Positions 34,412 through 42,972 of a stretch of DNA of 63,384 nt are shown piece after piece. The stretch is from Archaeoglobales archaeon (GTDB taxonomy: Archaea; Halobacteriota; Archaeoglobi; Archaeoglobales; Archaeoglobaceae). The notes beneath the pieces are model-generated. The model was not told where the DNA came from and ran no database searches. It saw only the letters and a program-made list of their open reading frames with translations. Every line of letters starts with the position of its first letter. Position 1 is the first letter of the stretch. Both the position numbers and the translations under genes were made by a program. Location: the NCBI GenBank assembly GCA_030055595.1, contig JASFYH010000008.1, positions 1 to 63,384 of the forward strand, written 5' to 3'.

Positions 34412-35638
34412 TTGATCGTTCACATTCCGAATAACATTTGGCGAGAGAAAGAGATCGAATTGGACTTTCCCAACAGCTGGGATGTGAAGGTTTTTAAAAT
34501 GAAGGGGCATGAAACTAAAGCTTTAAGTAAAGAAGAAATGCTCATGGCTATTAGAAATCCGATTGGCTCTAAAACTCTGCAAAAGCTTGCAGAAGATAAA
34601 GATTCTGCGGTAATCATTTTTGACGACCTAACAAGACCCACAAAAGTGGGTGAGATAGCAGAACTGGTTTTAGAGGAAATAAAGCTAAAAGAAGTCGTTT
34701 TTATTTGTGCAAACGGGGCACATGGGACTTTTGATCGGGAAGACTTCGTTATGAAACTTGGAGAAAGGATAGTCGAGAATTATCCGGTATTCAACCACAA
34801 CCCATACCAGAATCTGGATTACTTGGGCGAAACCTCTTTTGGAAATCCTATTGAGGTAAATTCGGAAGTTATGAGCTATCCGCTAAAGATCGCCATTGGC
34901 TCAATTCTGCCTCATCCCCAGTTTGGTTTTGGTGGTGGAGCAAAGATCATCCTTCCCGGAGTTGCCGGGATCAGGAGCATTATTTACAATCACGGCGTTC
35001 TCGGAGGACAAGGAACCGCTGAGAAATTTAGGGAATTGCACTCAACATGCAGTATGGCTTACGGCAGAGTTAATGAGGAGAATATTCAACGGAGAGACGC
35101 AGAAGAAGCTGCAAGAATGGCTAAGCTCGACTTCATAATCAACGTGCTGATCAATACAAGGCGAGATTCAACACATTTGTTTGCTGGAGATGTCGTAGAG
35201 GCTCAAAGAAAAGGTGTGGAAGTAGCCAAGGAGCATTATTCAACTCCAATAGAATTTGATTTTGACGTGGTTGTCGCAAATGCATACTCAAAGGCTAATG
35301 AAGCCACCATAGCGACTTGGACTACGCTCTGTCTTAAAGAAGGGGGAACACTGGTTCTTGTATGCAATCCTAAGGGAGGGCAAGTAAGCCATTATGTTCA
35401 TGGCAGATGGGGTATGCGAAGAAGGGGTGGAACGTTGTATTTACCACCACCGGAGAAGCTCAAAAAGGCGGGCAAAGTTATTCTATTCTCAGAGTTCCAC
35501 GAAAAACAACCTCAGTTCGAAACTCTTGGTGAGAACGCAGTGAGGGTTAAAACTTGGAAGGAAGTCCTTGAGGAGCTTGGAAAAGAGAAAAAGAGGGTGG
35601 CGGTTTTTCCGGATGCAACGATCCAAAAGCCGTTTTAA
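34412..35638 (+). CDS. larA: LarA family nickel-pincer-type racemase/epimerase
   Basis: 408-residue LarA homologue; LarA of Lactiplantibacillus is a lactate racemase with a nickel-pincer nucleotide on Lys184. Key positions are kept with the same spacing: His104 (NGAHGTF), His168 (HPQFGFGGG), Lys178 (GAKIILPG) and His194 (YNHG), matching His108, His174, Lys184 and His200. DDLTRPT near 71 binds cofactor phosphate in the family. No larB, larC or larE cofactor genes are in this window. The substrate may be another 2-hydroxy acid. The TTG/ATT-like start is at 34412, eight bases after the preceding gene. Confidence 0.87.
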   Translation: MIVHIPNNIWREKEIELDFPNSWDVKVFKMKGHETKALSKEEMLMAIRNPIGSKTLQKLAEDKDSAVIIFDDLTRPTKVGEIAELVLEEIKLKEVVFICANGAHGTFDREDFVMKLGERIVENYPVFNHNPYQNLDYLGETSFGNPIEVNSEVMSYPLKIAIGSILPHPQFGFGGGAKIILPGVAGIRSIIYNHGVLGGQGTAEKFRELHSTCSMAYGRVNEENIQRRDAEEAARMAKLDFIINVLINTRRDSTHLFAGDVVEAQRKGVEVAKEHYSTPIEFDFDVVVANAYSKANEATIATWTTLCLKEGGTLVLVCNPKGGQVSHYVHGRWGMRRRGGTLYLPPPEKLKKAGKVILFSEFHEKQPQFETLGENAVRVKTWKEVLEELGKEKKRVAVFPDATIQKPF

Positions 35639-35705
35639 GAGATTACCATTTTGATCCCCTTTATTGTTTGCGATAGTGTTAAAAACTGCTCAACTTTTTT
35701 CCTTT

Positions 35706-36986
35706 ATGCGATCGACAGAGATAACCCCAGACAAGGACGGAGAACAAGTAACCTTAGCGGGCTGGGTTCATGAAGTCAGAGATCTTGGCGGTCTGGTTTT
35801 CATAGTTCTCAGGGACAGAGAAGGATTTATACAGATCACATTGCCAAAAAAAGCGGTTGAGCGTGAGGTATTCAACAGGGCAAGGAAGATCAGCAGAGAA
35901 AGCGTTATAAAGGTTGAAGGAATTGTTAAGAGGGAGGATAAGGCTCCAAATGGTTTTGAAATAATCCCAAAGACGATCGAAGTTCTAAATGGGAGCTCAG
36001 CTCCACTGCCATTAGAGGTTACTGAAAAAGTGCCCGCAGAATTGGACACAAGGCTTGACAACAGGTTCATGGACTTAAGAAGACCTAAGGTTAGTGCGAT
36101 CTTTAGGATCAAGAGCCAAGTCGTTCGGAGCATCAGGGAATTTCTTTACGAGGAGGGTTTTATAGAAGTTCAAACGCCAAAGATTGTCTCAACCGCAACT
36201 GAAGGCGGAACAGAGCTATTTCCAATCAGCTATTTCGAAAGAGAGGCATTTCTGAACCAGAGTCCACAGTTATACAAGCAGATCCTCATGTCCGCTGGCT
36301 TTGAAAAAGTGCTCGAAATTGGTCCGATCTTCAGAGCGGAGGAACACAACACGACGAGGCACCTAAACGAAGCGACCTCGGTGGACATTGAAATGAGCTT
36401 CACAGATCACGAAGGCGTTATGAAGCTTTTGGAGAGACTTGTAGCAAAGGTTTATGCGGATATCATTGAGAAATGCGACAAATTCCTGAAGATCCTTGAA
36501 ATAAAGCTCGAAGTCCCCGAAGTTCCTTTTCCAAGAATTAGCTACAGCTCAGCAATCGAGATTGCCAGCAAGTCCCAAGAGATCCCTTGGGGTGAAGACC
36601 TCGATCTGCAGGCTTTAAAAACGATTGGAGCGGAGATAGGTGGATTTTACTTCATAACCGAGTGGCCGACTAAGATCAAGCCGTTCTACGTTATGCCTTT
36701 TGAAGACGAGAAGATCAGCAAGAGTTTTGACTTAATGCATGGCTACATAGAGTTGGCGAGCGGAGCACAGAGAGAGCACAGGTATGAAAAGCTTGTAGAA
36801 GCGATAAAGGCAAAAGGTTTGCATCCAGAAAGCTTCGAGTTTTACTTAAAAGCATTCCGCTACGGAATGCCACCACATGCGGGCTGGGGACTCGGGCTTG
36901 AAAGGTTCGTAATGGCTATGCTGGACTTGGGCAACATAAGAGAAGCAATGATCTTCCCGAGAGATCGAGTTAGGCTTTCTCCATGA
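35706..36986 (+). CDS. aspS: aspartyl-tRNA synthetase, archaeal type
   Basis: 426-residue class II AspRS. N-terminal OB-fold anticodon domain (about 1-100) then the catalytic domain with motif 2 [19 protein letters not shown] (about 218) and motif 3 [14 protein letters not shown] near 400. His22 (GWVHEVRD) and Pro81 (KAPNG) occupy the anticodon-recognition positions that are Trp and Lys in tRNA-Asp-specific enzymes, so it is probably non-discriminating, also charging tRNA-Asn for amidation. ATG 35706 fits the family start. The tRNA-Asp gene lies 135 bases downstream on the other strand. Confidence 0.95.
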   Translation: MRSTEITPDKDGEQVTLAGWVHEVRDLGGLVFIVLRDREGFIQITLPKKAVEREVFNRARKISRESVIKVEGIVKREDKAPNGFEIIPKTIEVLNGSSAPLPLEVTEKVPAELDTRLDNRFMDLRRPKVSAIFRIKSQVVRSIREFLYEEGFIEVQTPKIVSTATEGGTELFPISYFEREAFLNQSPQLYKQILMSAGFEKVLEIGPIFRAEEHNTTRHLNEATSVDIEMSFTDHEGVMKLLERLVAKVYADIIEKCDKFLKILEIKLEVPEVPFPRISYSSAIEIASKSQEIPWGEDLDLQALKTIGAEIGGFYFITEWPTKIKPFYVMPFEDEKISKSFDLMHGYIELASGAQREHRYEKLVEAIKAKGLHPESFEFYLKAFRYGMPPHAGWGLGLERFVMAMLDLGNIREAMIFPRDRVRLSP

Positions 36987-37121
36987 CTTAATTTTTGGTT
37001 GAACCGCCAATTTTCCTGTCTCAAAACTTTAAAAGCTCAGGATCGGTCTTTATGGGAGATTATTCTATAAAAAGAACTACTTAGACTGTTAAAACCTTTT
37101 TTGGGTGTGTTTAACCAAAAG

Positions 37122-37196
37122 CGCCCGGGCCGGGATTTGAACCCGGGGCGAGGGCTCGACAGGCCCTCATGTTGGGCCGGACTACACCACCCGGGC
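37122..37196 (-). tRNA. tRNA-Asp (GTC)
   Basis: 75-base cloverleaf on the minus strand. The acceptor stem pairs GCCCGGG with CCCGGGC, followed by discriminator G, as expected for Asp. The D-arm has GTAGTCCGGCCCAACAT, the anticodon stem AGGGC/GCCCT encloses CTGTCGA (anticodon GTC), and the T-arm has GGTTCAAATCC. No intron; CCA is not encoded. It is downstream of gltX on the same strand and convergent with aspS. Confidence 0.96.
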
Positions 37197-37213
37197 TTGA
37201 AGCCAATTAAGGC

Positions 37214-37230
37214 TAAGATTTTTAAATTTT
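37214..37230 (-). promoter_or_regulatory. TATA box of tRNA-Asp
   Basis: On the minus strand the AT element GCAAAAATTTAAAAATC ends 17 bases before the mature 5' end of the tRNA, the position of an archaeal tRNA promoter. Confidence 0.5.
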
Positions 37231-37245
37231 TGCAATTCCGCTGGG

Positions 37246-38883
37246 CTAATCGTGGGTGTAGATCGCCAGCACTTCTTCATTAACCTTTTCGATCTTGCAA
37301 AATCCAAACCTCTCAAACTGCACAACTTTTCCAATTTCCATTTCTACACCTTTTTCAACATAGCCTTCCCAAAGCTTCTCTCCGAGCACTTTGCATTTCT
37401 TTACTTGGTTTTTTGGAAGCCAGTGAATGATGTTCCTTCCTTTCTTCGCTTCTAAAAGCTCATAACTAACGAATTTAGCTTTTTCATCGAGTATTACATT
37501 GCAGAAATCTTTCAGCCTAACGTTCTCTCCCTTGAGCTTCTCAAAGTCCTCTCTTGAGACGTATACGCTTCTTTCACCAATTAGAATCCTTTTATCGTTA
37601 GCACTTGGGTTTTTGGGAATTTCTATTCGCTTCTCTTCTGGAAGACCTTCGATCTCGATCTCGACTGGATCCGCAACGAAAAAGTATCTGTTTGCGAGAG
37701 GATCGACAATTTTTCTATTTTCCGCATAGAGACTCTTCATGCTTACGTTTACTTCGCTCTCGCTGAGTCCGAGTGCTAAGTAAAATCTTCTTATTGCCTC
37801 TGCAGTAATCCCACGTCTTCTTAGAGCTCTAACTGTCGGGAGCCTTGGATCGTCCCAATTACTGTAATTTCCCGCTTCGATCTCACGCCTTATAAGCGAA
37901 GTCGAAAGCTTTCCAAATTCCAGAACGTTAACCCTTCCCCAGTGAATCGTTATTGGATATTCCCAGCCGAAATAATCGTATATGTATCTCTGCCTGAGCT
38001 CAGAATCCCGCAGATCTTTGCCCCTGAGAATGTGAGTAGTTTTGCAAAGATAGTCCTCAATCGCAGACTCGAAGTCGAGCATGGGATAAACGCAGTATTT
38101 GTCCCCAACAAGCGGGTGTGGCGTGTAGATTATTCTGAATGCAACCCAGTCCCTAACTGCGGGGTCTTTGTGGGCGATATCGGTCTTAATTCTCAAAACA
38201 ACCTCACCCTCGTCGTAGGCACCTTCAAGCATTTTTTCCCATACTTCTAAGTTCTCCTCAACGCTTGAACTTCTGTGGGAGCATGCAATTCCAGAATCTC
38301 GGTATTTTTTAAACTCCTCTTTTTTGCAGAAGCAAGTGTAGGCTCCACCGAGTTCAATTAACTTTTTAGCGTAATCGTAGTAAAGATGAATCCTCTTTGA
38401 GGCGTAAATTACCTCATCGGGCTTGTAACCCAACCAGTCTATATCTTCGAGATACCAGTCATAGGCTTCAAGAATAGGTCTCTTTGTCTTTGGATCTGTG
38501 TCGTCAAATCTTATTATGTATTTTCCCTTGTAATCCTTGCAGTATTCCCCGTTTATTATTATTCCTCTTGCAGAACCAAGCGTAGGCGGACCGTTTGGAT
38601 TTGGAGCAAAGCGCATGATAACTTTTCCGGGTTCGGCTTTAGGTAGTGGGGGTAATTTATACTCTTTTTCAATCTTTTTCTTTTCTTCCAGAGCATATTT
38701 GCTTATAAGTTGCCTTTTTTCCTCCTCGCTCAAACTCTCAAACTCCTTTATACAATCTTTTACGAGCTGAATTACCTCTTTGACTTTGAGTTTCAAATCA
38801 GGATTTTCGGCAATTACTTTGCCTATTACTGCCTTTTCGTCGGGTTTTCCGTATTTTGCTGAGTTTATGGCTATGTATTTCAT
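37246..38883 (-). CDS. gltX: glutamyl-tRNA synthetase, archaeal type
   Basis: 545-residue class I GluRS related to GlnRS. The HIGH-equivalent is in FAPNPNGPPTLGSARG (about 100), a form common in archaeal enzymes, and the KMSKS-equivalent is LSTSLIRREIE (about 346). The C-terminal half is the beta-barrel anticodon-binding domain of the GlnRS type. A Cys/His group CFCKKEEF...CSHR near 205 may bind zinc. It probably also charges tRNA-Gln for amidation. I chose ATG 38883; the GTG five codons upstream is possible. Confidence 0.96.
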   Translation of the reverse strand: MKYIAINSAKYGKPDEKAVIGKVIAENPDLKLKVKEVIQLVKDCIKEFESLSEEEKRQLISKYALEEKKKIEKEYKLPPLPKAEPGKVIMRFAPNPNGPPTLGSARGIIINGEYCKDYKGKYIIRFDDTDPKTKRPILEAYDWYLEDIDWLGYKPDEVIYASKRIHLYYDYAKKLIELGGAYTCFCKKEEFKKYRDSGIACSHRSSSVEENLEVWEKMLEGAYDEGEVVLRIKTDIAHKDPAVRDWVAFRIIYTPHPLVGDKYCVYPMLDFESAIEDYLCKTTHILRGKDLRDSELRQRYIYDYFGWEYPITIHWGRVNVLEFGKLSTSLIRREIEAGNYSNWDDPRLPTVRALRRRGITAEAIRRFYLALGLSESEVNVSMKSLYAENRKIVDPLANRYFFVADPVEIEIEGLPEEKRIEIPKNPSANDKRILIGERSVYVSREDFEKLKGENVRLKDFCNVILDEKAKFVSYELLEAKKGRNIIHWLPKNQVKKCKVLGEKLWEGYVEKGVEMEIGKVVQFERFGFCKIEKVNEEVLAIYTHD

Positions 38884-39007
38884 TATGATCTCTTTCACGG
38901 ATTGTTTAATCGCGGAGAGGTATAAAAAGTCTTAGGAAAAGATCTCTAATGATTCTTGCTAATCAAGAGTAAAGTTTAAATTCTCCCTATAGCCATAGTT
39001 TCGACTG

Positions 39008-39355
39008 ATGAAAATTCTAATAGTTGAGGATGATCCCGGAATGGTAGAATTACTCAGCAAGATTCTTTCAAAGCACGATCTAATAATTGCGGGAGATGGA
39101 AGAGAAGCGATCTCAAAGTTTTCACAAGAAAAGCCCGACCTCGTGCTCATGGACATAGAACTTCCTTATATTGACGGAGTTAGCGCTACGAGAGAAATCA
39201 GAAAGCTAAATCCAAATGCAAAGATCATAGCGGTTACAGCGTTTGGTGTTCAGAGAGGGAAAGAAATCCTGCGAGAGGGAGCAATAGATGTTATCGTGAA
39301 GCCCTTTAAGGTAAAAGACCTTTTGAACAAGATCGATAGAGTGTTGAAAATTTAG
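39008..39355 (+). CDS. stand-alone response regulator receiver domain
   Basis: 115-residue CheY-like receiver without output domain. Acidic pair EDD at 7-9, phospho-acceptor Asp49 (LVLMDIELP), Thr in AVTAFG and Lys98 region VKPFK are all present. The usual IMMP after the Asp is IELP. It is probably an intermediate in a phosphorelay or acts by protein contact. No kinase is adjacent; candidates are the two kinases at the window edges. It is similar to the receiver at 55.3 kb. Confidence 0.92.
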   Translation: MKILIVEDDPGMVELLSKILSKHDLIIAGDGREAISKFSQEKPDLVLMDIELPYIDGVSATREIRKLNPNAKIIAVTAFGVQRGKEILREGAIDVIVKPFKVKDLLNKIDRVLKI

Positions 39356-39431
39356 ATCTCCTCTTTCGATCTTTAAACCTCTAGAGCTTAGGGGTAGATA
39401 TTTTAAATCCCTTCTAATTCTTTCATTACCT

Positions 39432-40370
39432 ATGATCATCGCTTTCGTTGGCTACCCGTTGTCGGGAAAAAGCACCGCTGGAGAGGTTGCAAAAGAATTT
39501 GGGATTCCAGTTGTCACTATGGGAGATGTTGTTAGAGAAGAGGCTCTCAAAAGGGGCTTAGAGCCAAATTCGGAAAATCTCGGTAAAATTGCAAATGAAT
39601 TAAGAAAAAAAGAGGGAATGGATGCAATAGCAAAGAGATGTATTCCCAAAATACGAGCTCTTGGCTCTTTTGTTCTTGTTGATGGAATAAGGGGCATTGC
39701 GGAAGTAGAAACCTTCAAGAAGGCTTTTGAGGACTTTGTTCTTATAGCAATCGAATGCCCATTGGAGATCAGATTCGAAAGGGCGAAGCAGAGAAAGAGA
39801 AGCGATGATGTCCTCAAAATAGAGGATCTGCTGGAGAGAGATAAAAGAGAAGAGTCTTGGGGGCTTAAAGAAGCGATAGAAGTTGCGGATTTCACGATCG
39901 AGAATACTGGAAACATTGAGGATTTCAAAGAAAAGATCAGAGCTCTTTTAAGAAAGCTTCTCAGTGTTGAAGTTGAAATAGAGACGTTGGTTCATCCAAC
40001 TGAGGAAGAGGAGAAAGTCATAAATGCAATCAAAAATCTCTTTCCGGACGCTAAAATCAAAATAGAGAACGGAAAGCTTATTGCAATTGCGAGAGACTTG
40101 AATACGTTCAGAGAACTTTTAAGAAGGCAGAAAATACTTGATACTGCGAGAGCTGAGCTAATAAGAAACAGAAGGGGCAATGAGGTCACGGTTTATCTGA
40201 ACAAGCAAACCGCAACGGTTTCGAGGGTCAACTTCTGCGAAGAAGATGCGGTTCTTTCACCTCTCCGTATAACCTTTAGACTACTTGGTATCTCTTTTCA
40301 GAAATTCCTCGATTATTTAGCTCCAGAAACGAAAGATGGGAAGCCAGTAAAGGAGATAGAAGAACTATGA
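39432..40370 (+). CDS. UPF0200/UPF0201 fusion: P-loop kinase-like plus UPF0201
   Basis: 312 residues in two domains. Residues 1-180 are a P-loop nucleotide-kinase-like UPF0200 domain (Walker A GYPLSGKST about 7-15; DGIRG about 96; RAKQRKRSDD lid region). Residues about 180-312 are UPF0201 (HPTEEEEKVINAIKNLFP, then LRRQKILDTARAEL). The same fusion is known from Archaeoglobus fulgidus, while many archaea have the two as separate genes. Function is not established. It overlaps the next gene by four bases. Confidence 0.88.
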   Translation: MIIAFVGYPLSGKSTAGEVAKEFGIPVVTMGDVVREEALKRGLEPNSENLGKIANELRKKEGMDAIAKRCIPKIRALGSFVLVDGIRGIAEVETFKKAFEDFVLIAIECPLEIRFERAKQRKRSDDVLKIEDLLERDKREESWGLKEAIEVADFTIENTGNIEDFKEKIRALLRKLLSVEVEIETLVHPTEEEEKVINAIKNLFPDAKIKIENGKLIAIARDLNTFRELLRRQKILDTARAELIRNRRGNEVTVYLNKQTATVSRVNFCEEDAVLSPLRITFRLLGISFQKFLDYLAPETKDGKPVKEIEEL

Positions 40371-40861
40371 ATCCAATACACAGAATTCTACTAACAACTG
40401 ATGGTTCGATCACAACAATCATCGAAGCCTACACCCAGAAAAAAGTCGAGGTAGAGACAGTAGAACAAAAAGTAATACCCGCGAATGCTGAGATTGCTAA
40501 AGATCTAAAGGTTTCAGAAGGAGAGGATGTTAATTACCGAGTTGTTTACCTGAAAGCGGGCGATGAGATCTACGCCAAGGCGATCTCTTATACACCGTTA
40601 AAAAGGCTTGAGAATAGCTTTAAAGAGGATTTAATGCGTGCGGATATTCCCATAGGCAAGATTTTGAAGAACCACAACATCGAAGCGAGAAGGGAAATAA
40701 AGTGGGGGAAAGTCATTCTTGATCAAGAACTCGCCAAGGAATTTGGGGTTAAAAAACCAATGTTTCTGGTCAGGAATTATGATATAATCCATAAGGGTGA
40801 AATTTTGATTAAAATAACAGAGTTTTTCCCGATGGAAAGATTTGAGCGGTCTGAGCAGTAA
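40367..40861 (+). CDS. DUF98 / chorismate-lyase-like protein
   Basis: 164-residue protein of the DUF98 family, which has the chorismate lyase/UTRA fold. Features: NPIHRILLTTDGSITTIIEA at the start, an internal VNYRVVYLKAGDEIYAKAISYTP and IGKILKNHNIEARREI, then ITEFFP near the end. It could be a chorismate-pyruvate lyase or a small-ligand sensor; there is no DNA-binding domain. Translationally coupled (four-base overlap) to the UPF0200/UPF0201 gene. Confidence 0.75.
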   Translation: MNPIHRILLTTDGSITTIIEAYTQKKVEVETVEQKVIPANAEIAKDLKVSEGEDVNYRVVYLKAGDEIYAKAISYTPLKRLENSFKEDLMRADIPIGKILKNHNIEARREIKWGKVILDQELAKEFGVKKPMFLVRNYDIIHKGEILIKITEFFPMERFERSEQ

Positions 40862-40863
40862 TT

Positions 40864-41301
40864 TCAGGATCTATTTTTTAGCTCCTCGAGTAACTCGTAA
40901 GCACTTTTTAACTTCCTTTTCATAAAAAATGCAATCACCAAAATCAAAATTACGAGAATAAAAGAGAACGAGATTGAGAATTTAAATATAAGATCAACTT
41001 CTTCGGGAAGGAGAAGGTTCAAGTTTACCGCAAAATAACAAGAAATTCCAAATAGGATTAGAAGAAAGGCTATCCAAGACAATGGATGGATTTTGGATGC
41101 TTTATCGATTCTAAATAACAAAACGAGTCCCACTGCGGTTAAGGTTAGCAATAATAATGAGACAGTGTAAAATCCTACTTGAAAGGCGTTTTTTATAATC
41201 GTGTAAATAAGCAGAGCAAATAGGGAGAAAAAGAAGAACAAAAGCCATATTAGAAGTGTAGTTGCTATCCAATACTTCTTCGATTTAATCGCTTTCAACA
41301 T
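40864..41301 (-). CDS. hypothetical four-helix membrane protein
   Basis: 145 residues, not recognised. Four hydrophobic segments are clear: about 12-36 (TLLIWLLFFFFSLFALLIYT), 43-62, 73-92 and 106-128, with a basic C-terminal tail (KRKLKSAYELLEELKNR). There is no signal peptide distinct from the first helix. It is convergent with the DUF98 gene, two bases apart, with no neighbours suggesting a role. Confidence 0.7.
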   Translation of the reverse strand: MLKAIKSKKYWIATTLLIWLLFFFFSLFALLIYTIIKNAFQVGFYTVSLLLLTLTAVGLVLLFRIDKASKIHPLSWIAFLLILFGISCYFAVNLNLLLPEEVDLIFKFSISFSFILVILILVIAFFMKRKLKSAYELLEELKNRS

Positions 41302-41348
41302 ATTAAAGCTCTTAACATTAAACTCGAATAAAACTTTTGCTTGTGATC

Positions 41349-41795
41349 TTAAATGATCCTGCCGTATCTGTCGATCTCACCTTTCTTAATTCTCGTAGCT
41401 GAAATGGGCTTCCCGTCCTCAGCGAGAACCCAGTCGACTTTAACAATTCTGATCTCTTTCTTTCCCATTTCAAGACGTTTTGCATTGATCTTCAAAGCCA
41501 TTTCATATGTTTCTGGAGAGACCACAAGGGCTTCGAATTCATTATCAAGTGTTCTCCCATAGGGATTGGAGATCATCACGATCTCTGGCTCAAAACCGTA
41601 TTTTCTCAGAATGAATTGCCTCACATTTTCTGCTCTGATCTCAAACGGGAGAACGCAACGAACTCTTTTTCTTGCCATTTCATCGCTTGTGATTCCGATC
41701 ATGACTTCCTTTCCGCCAAGCTGGACTGCACAGTCGATCAGCTTCTTGTGCCCCTCATGGAGGGGCTCAAAGGTCCCGCCAAGCACGACTTTCAC
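41349..41795 (-). CDS. coaD: phosphopantetheine adenylyltransferase, archaeal type
   Basis: 148-residue nucleotidyltransferase for the penultimate step of CoA synthesis. The nucleotidyltransferase motif is in GGTFEPLHEGHKKLID (about 6-21, HxGH type as HEGH), with GITSDEMARKR and, near the C-terminus, PISATRIKKGEID, which corresponds to the ISSTxIR signature. Length fits the archaeal family. Other CoA genes (coaBC, pantoate kinase) lie at 59-61 kb in the window. Confidence 0.93.
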   Translation of the reverse strand: MKVVLGGTFEPLHEGHKKLIDCAVQLGGKEVMIGITSDEMARKRVRCVLPFEIRAENVRQFILRKYGFEPEIVMISNPYGRTLDNEFEALVVSPETYEMALKINAKRLEMGKKEIRIVKVDWVLAEDGKPISATRIKKGEIDRYGRII

Positions 41796-41848
41796 AAAAA
41801 ATTTGTATGTGGAAGAAAATAAAAATTTTTTTATTTATAAATTACTGT

Positions 41849-42901
41849 TTAAAAATTATAATTTTTATAGCATCTCAATTTTTCGCCAACCGCAACCGCA
41901 TTAAGACAACGATTGCATGAAACGCAATCACTCTTTGTCCAGTGCATTGGAAGATAAGGATCTCGAATCAACGGTCTTGACATTGCTATGAGATCTACGC
42001 TTTCAAGAAGCTTCTCAGCAACTTCAATGCTTCTTATGCCACCAACAGCGATCACGGGCACAGAGACTTCTTTTTTGATCTCAATTGCAAACTTTGCAAA
42101 GTAGGCTTCACCGCTTTTATGCACCTTCTGGCTTACAACATTGTATCTTTTATGGTAATTCGATTCATACATGCCTCCGCTAACCTCTATTGCGCTTACA
42201 AAGTCGTTAAGCCTCTTTGCGATCTTAATTGAGTCCTTTAGCTCAAGACCTCCGGGAATAAAGTCGTGAGCATTCATCTTCACAAGGATCGGGATCTTTG
42301 TTTTCTCCCTCGCTCTTTCTATAATTTCGAGAATTACTCTAACGCCATCCCCATATTCATCTTTTCTTTTGTTTGTATGTGGAGATAAAAACTCGCTCAA
42401 CAAATAACCGTGGGCACAGTGTAGCTGAACACCATCAAATCCCGCCCTCTCAGCCCTGAGCACCGCATTTTTGAAATCCTCTATTATTCTCTCGATCTCT
42501 TCCTTAGTAAGCTCTCTTGGCATTACATCAATAGAGGGGTCATAAACCGCTGAAGGAGCAACTGGAGGTGAGATCTTGGTTTGCCTGCCCGCATGTGCGA
42601 TCTGAGCTACAAAAAAGACGTTCTTATCTACCTTCTTTACTTCTGCTACAAGCCTTTTTAGCCCGTCAACGAACTGATCTCCGCTTATTCCAGTCATCTT
42701 TGGCATTGCCTTTCCCTCACCGCTAACGAACATGTAGCCCGTAATGATCATCCCACTTCCGCCTTCAGTCAGCTTTTTGTAAAGCTCAATGAGCTCTTCG
42801 GTCACGAAACCGTCTTCTGCCATTGCTTCAGCTGTTGCAGATCGAACAATGCGATTCTTAAGCCTTAGATCACCACTTTCGTATGGGGTAAAAACCTTCA
42901 C
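41849..42901 (-). CDS. Old Yellow Enzyme-type NADH:flavin oxidoreductase
   Basis: 350-residue FMN TIM-barrel enzyme. Features: start FTPYESGDLRLKNRIVRSAT, catalytic-region VQLHCAHGYLLSEFLSPHTNKR (about 158-179), GGIRSIEVAEKLL, and a C-terminal Cys cluster CVSCNRCL then C 11 residues later, which normally binds [4Fe-4S] in the 2,4-dienoyl-CoA/enoate reductase branch. The C-terminal FAD/NAD domain of that branch is missing, so it stops at the OYE-like core plus cluster. The substrate is unknown; ene-reduction or flavin transfer is likely. Confidence 0.9.
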   Translation of the reverse strand: MKVFTPYESGDLRLKNRIVRSATAEAMAEDGFVTEELIELYKKLTEGGSGMIITGYMFVSGEGKAMPKMTGISGDQFVDGLKRLVAEVKKVDKNVFFVAQIAHAGRQTKISPPVAPSAVYDPSIDVMPRELTKEEIERIIEDFKNAVLRAERAGFDGVQLHCAHGYLLSEFLSPHTNKRKDEYGDGVRVILEIIERAREKTKIPILVKMNAHDFIPGGLELKDSIKIAKRLNDFVSAIEVSGGMYESNYHKRYNVVSQKVHKSGEAYFAKFAIEIKKEVSVPVIAVGGIRSIEVAEKLLESVDLIAMSRPLIRDPYLPMHWTKSDCVSCNRCLNAVAVGEKLRCYKNYNF

Positions 42902-42972
42902 AGCTCAAATTTGTGGTGGATTAAAAAATTTTATCAAACTTTTATAATGGATAATAGTTTAAAAATGAATAC

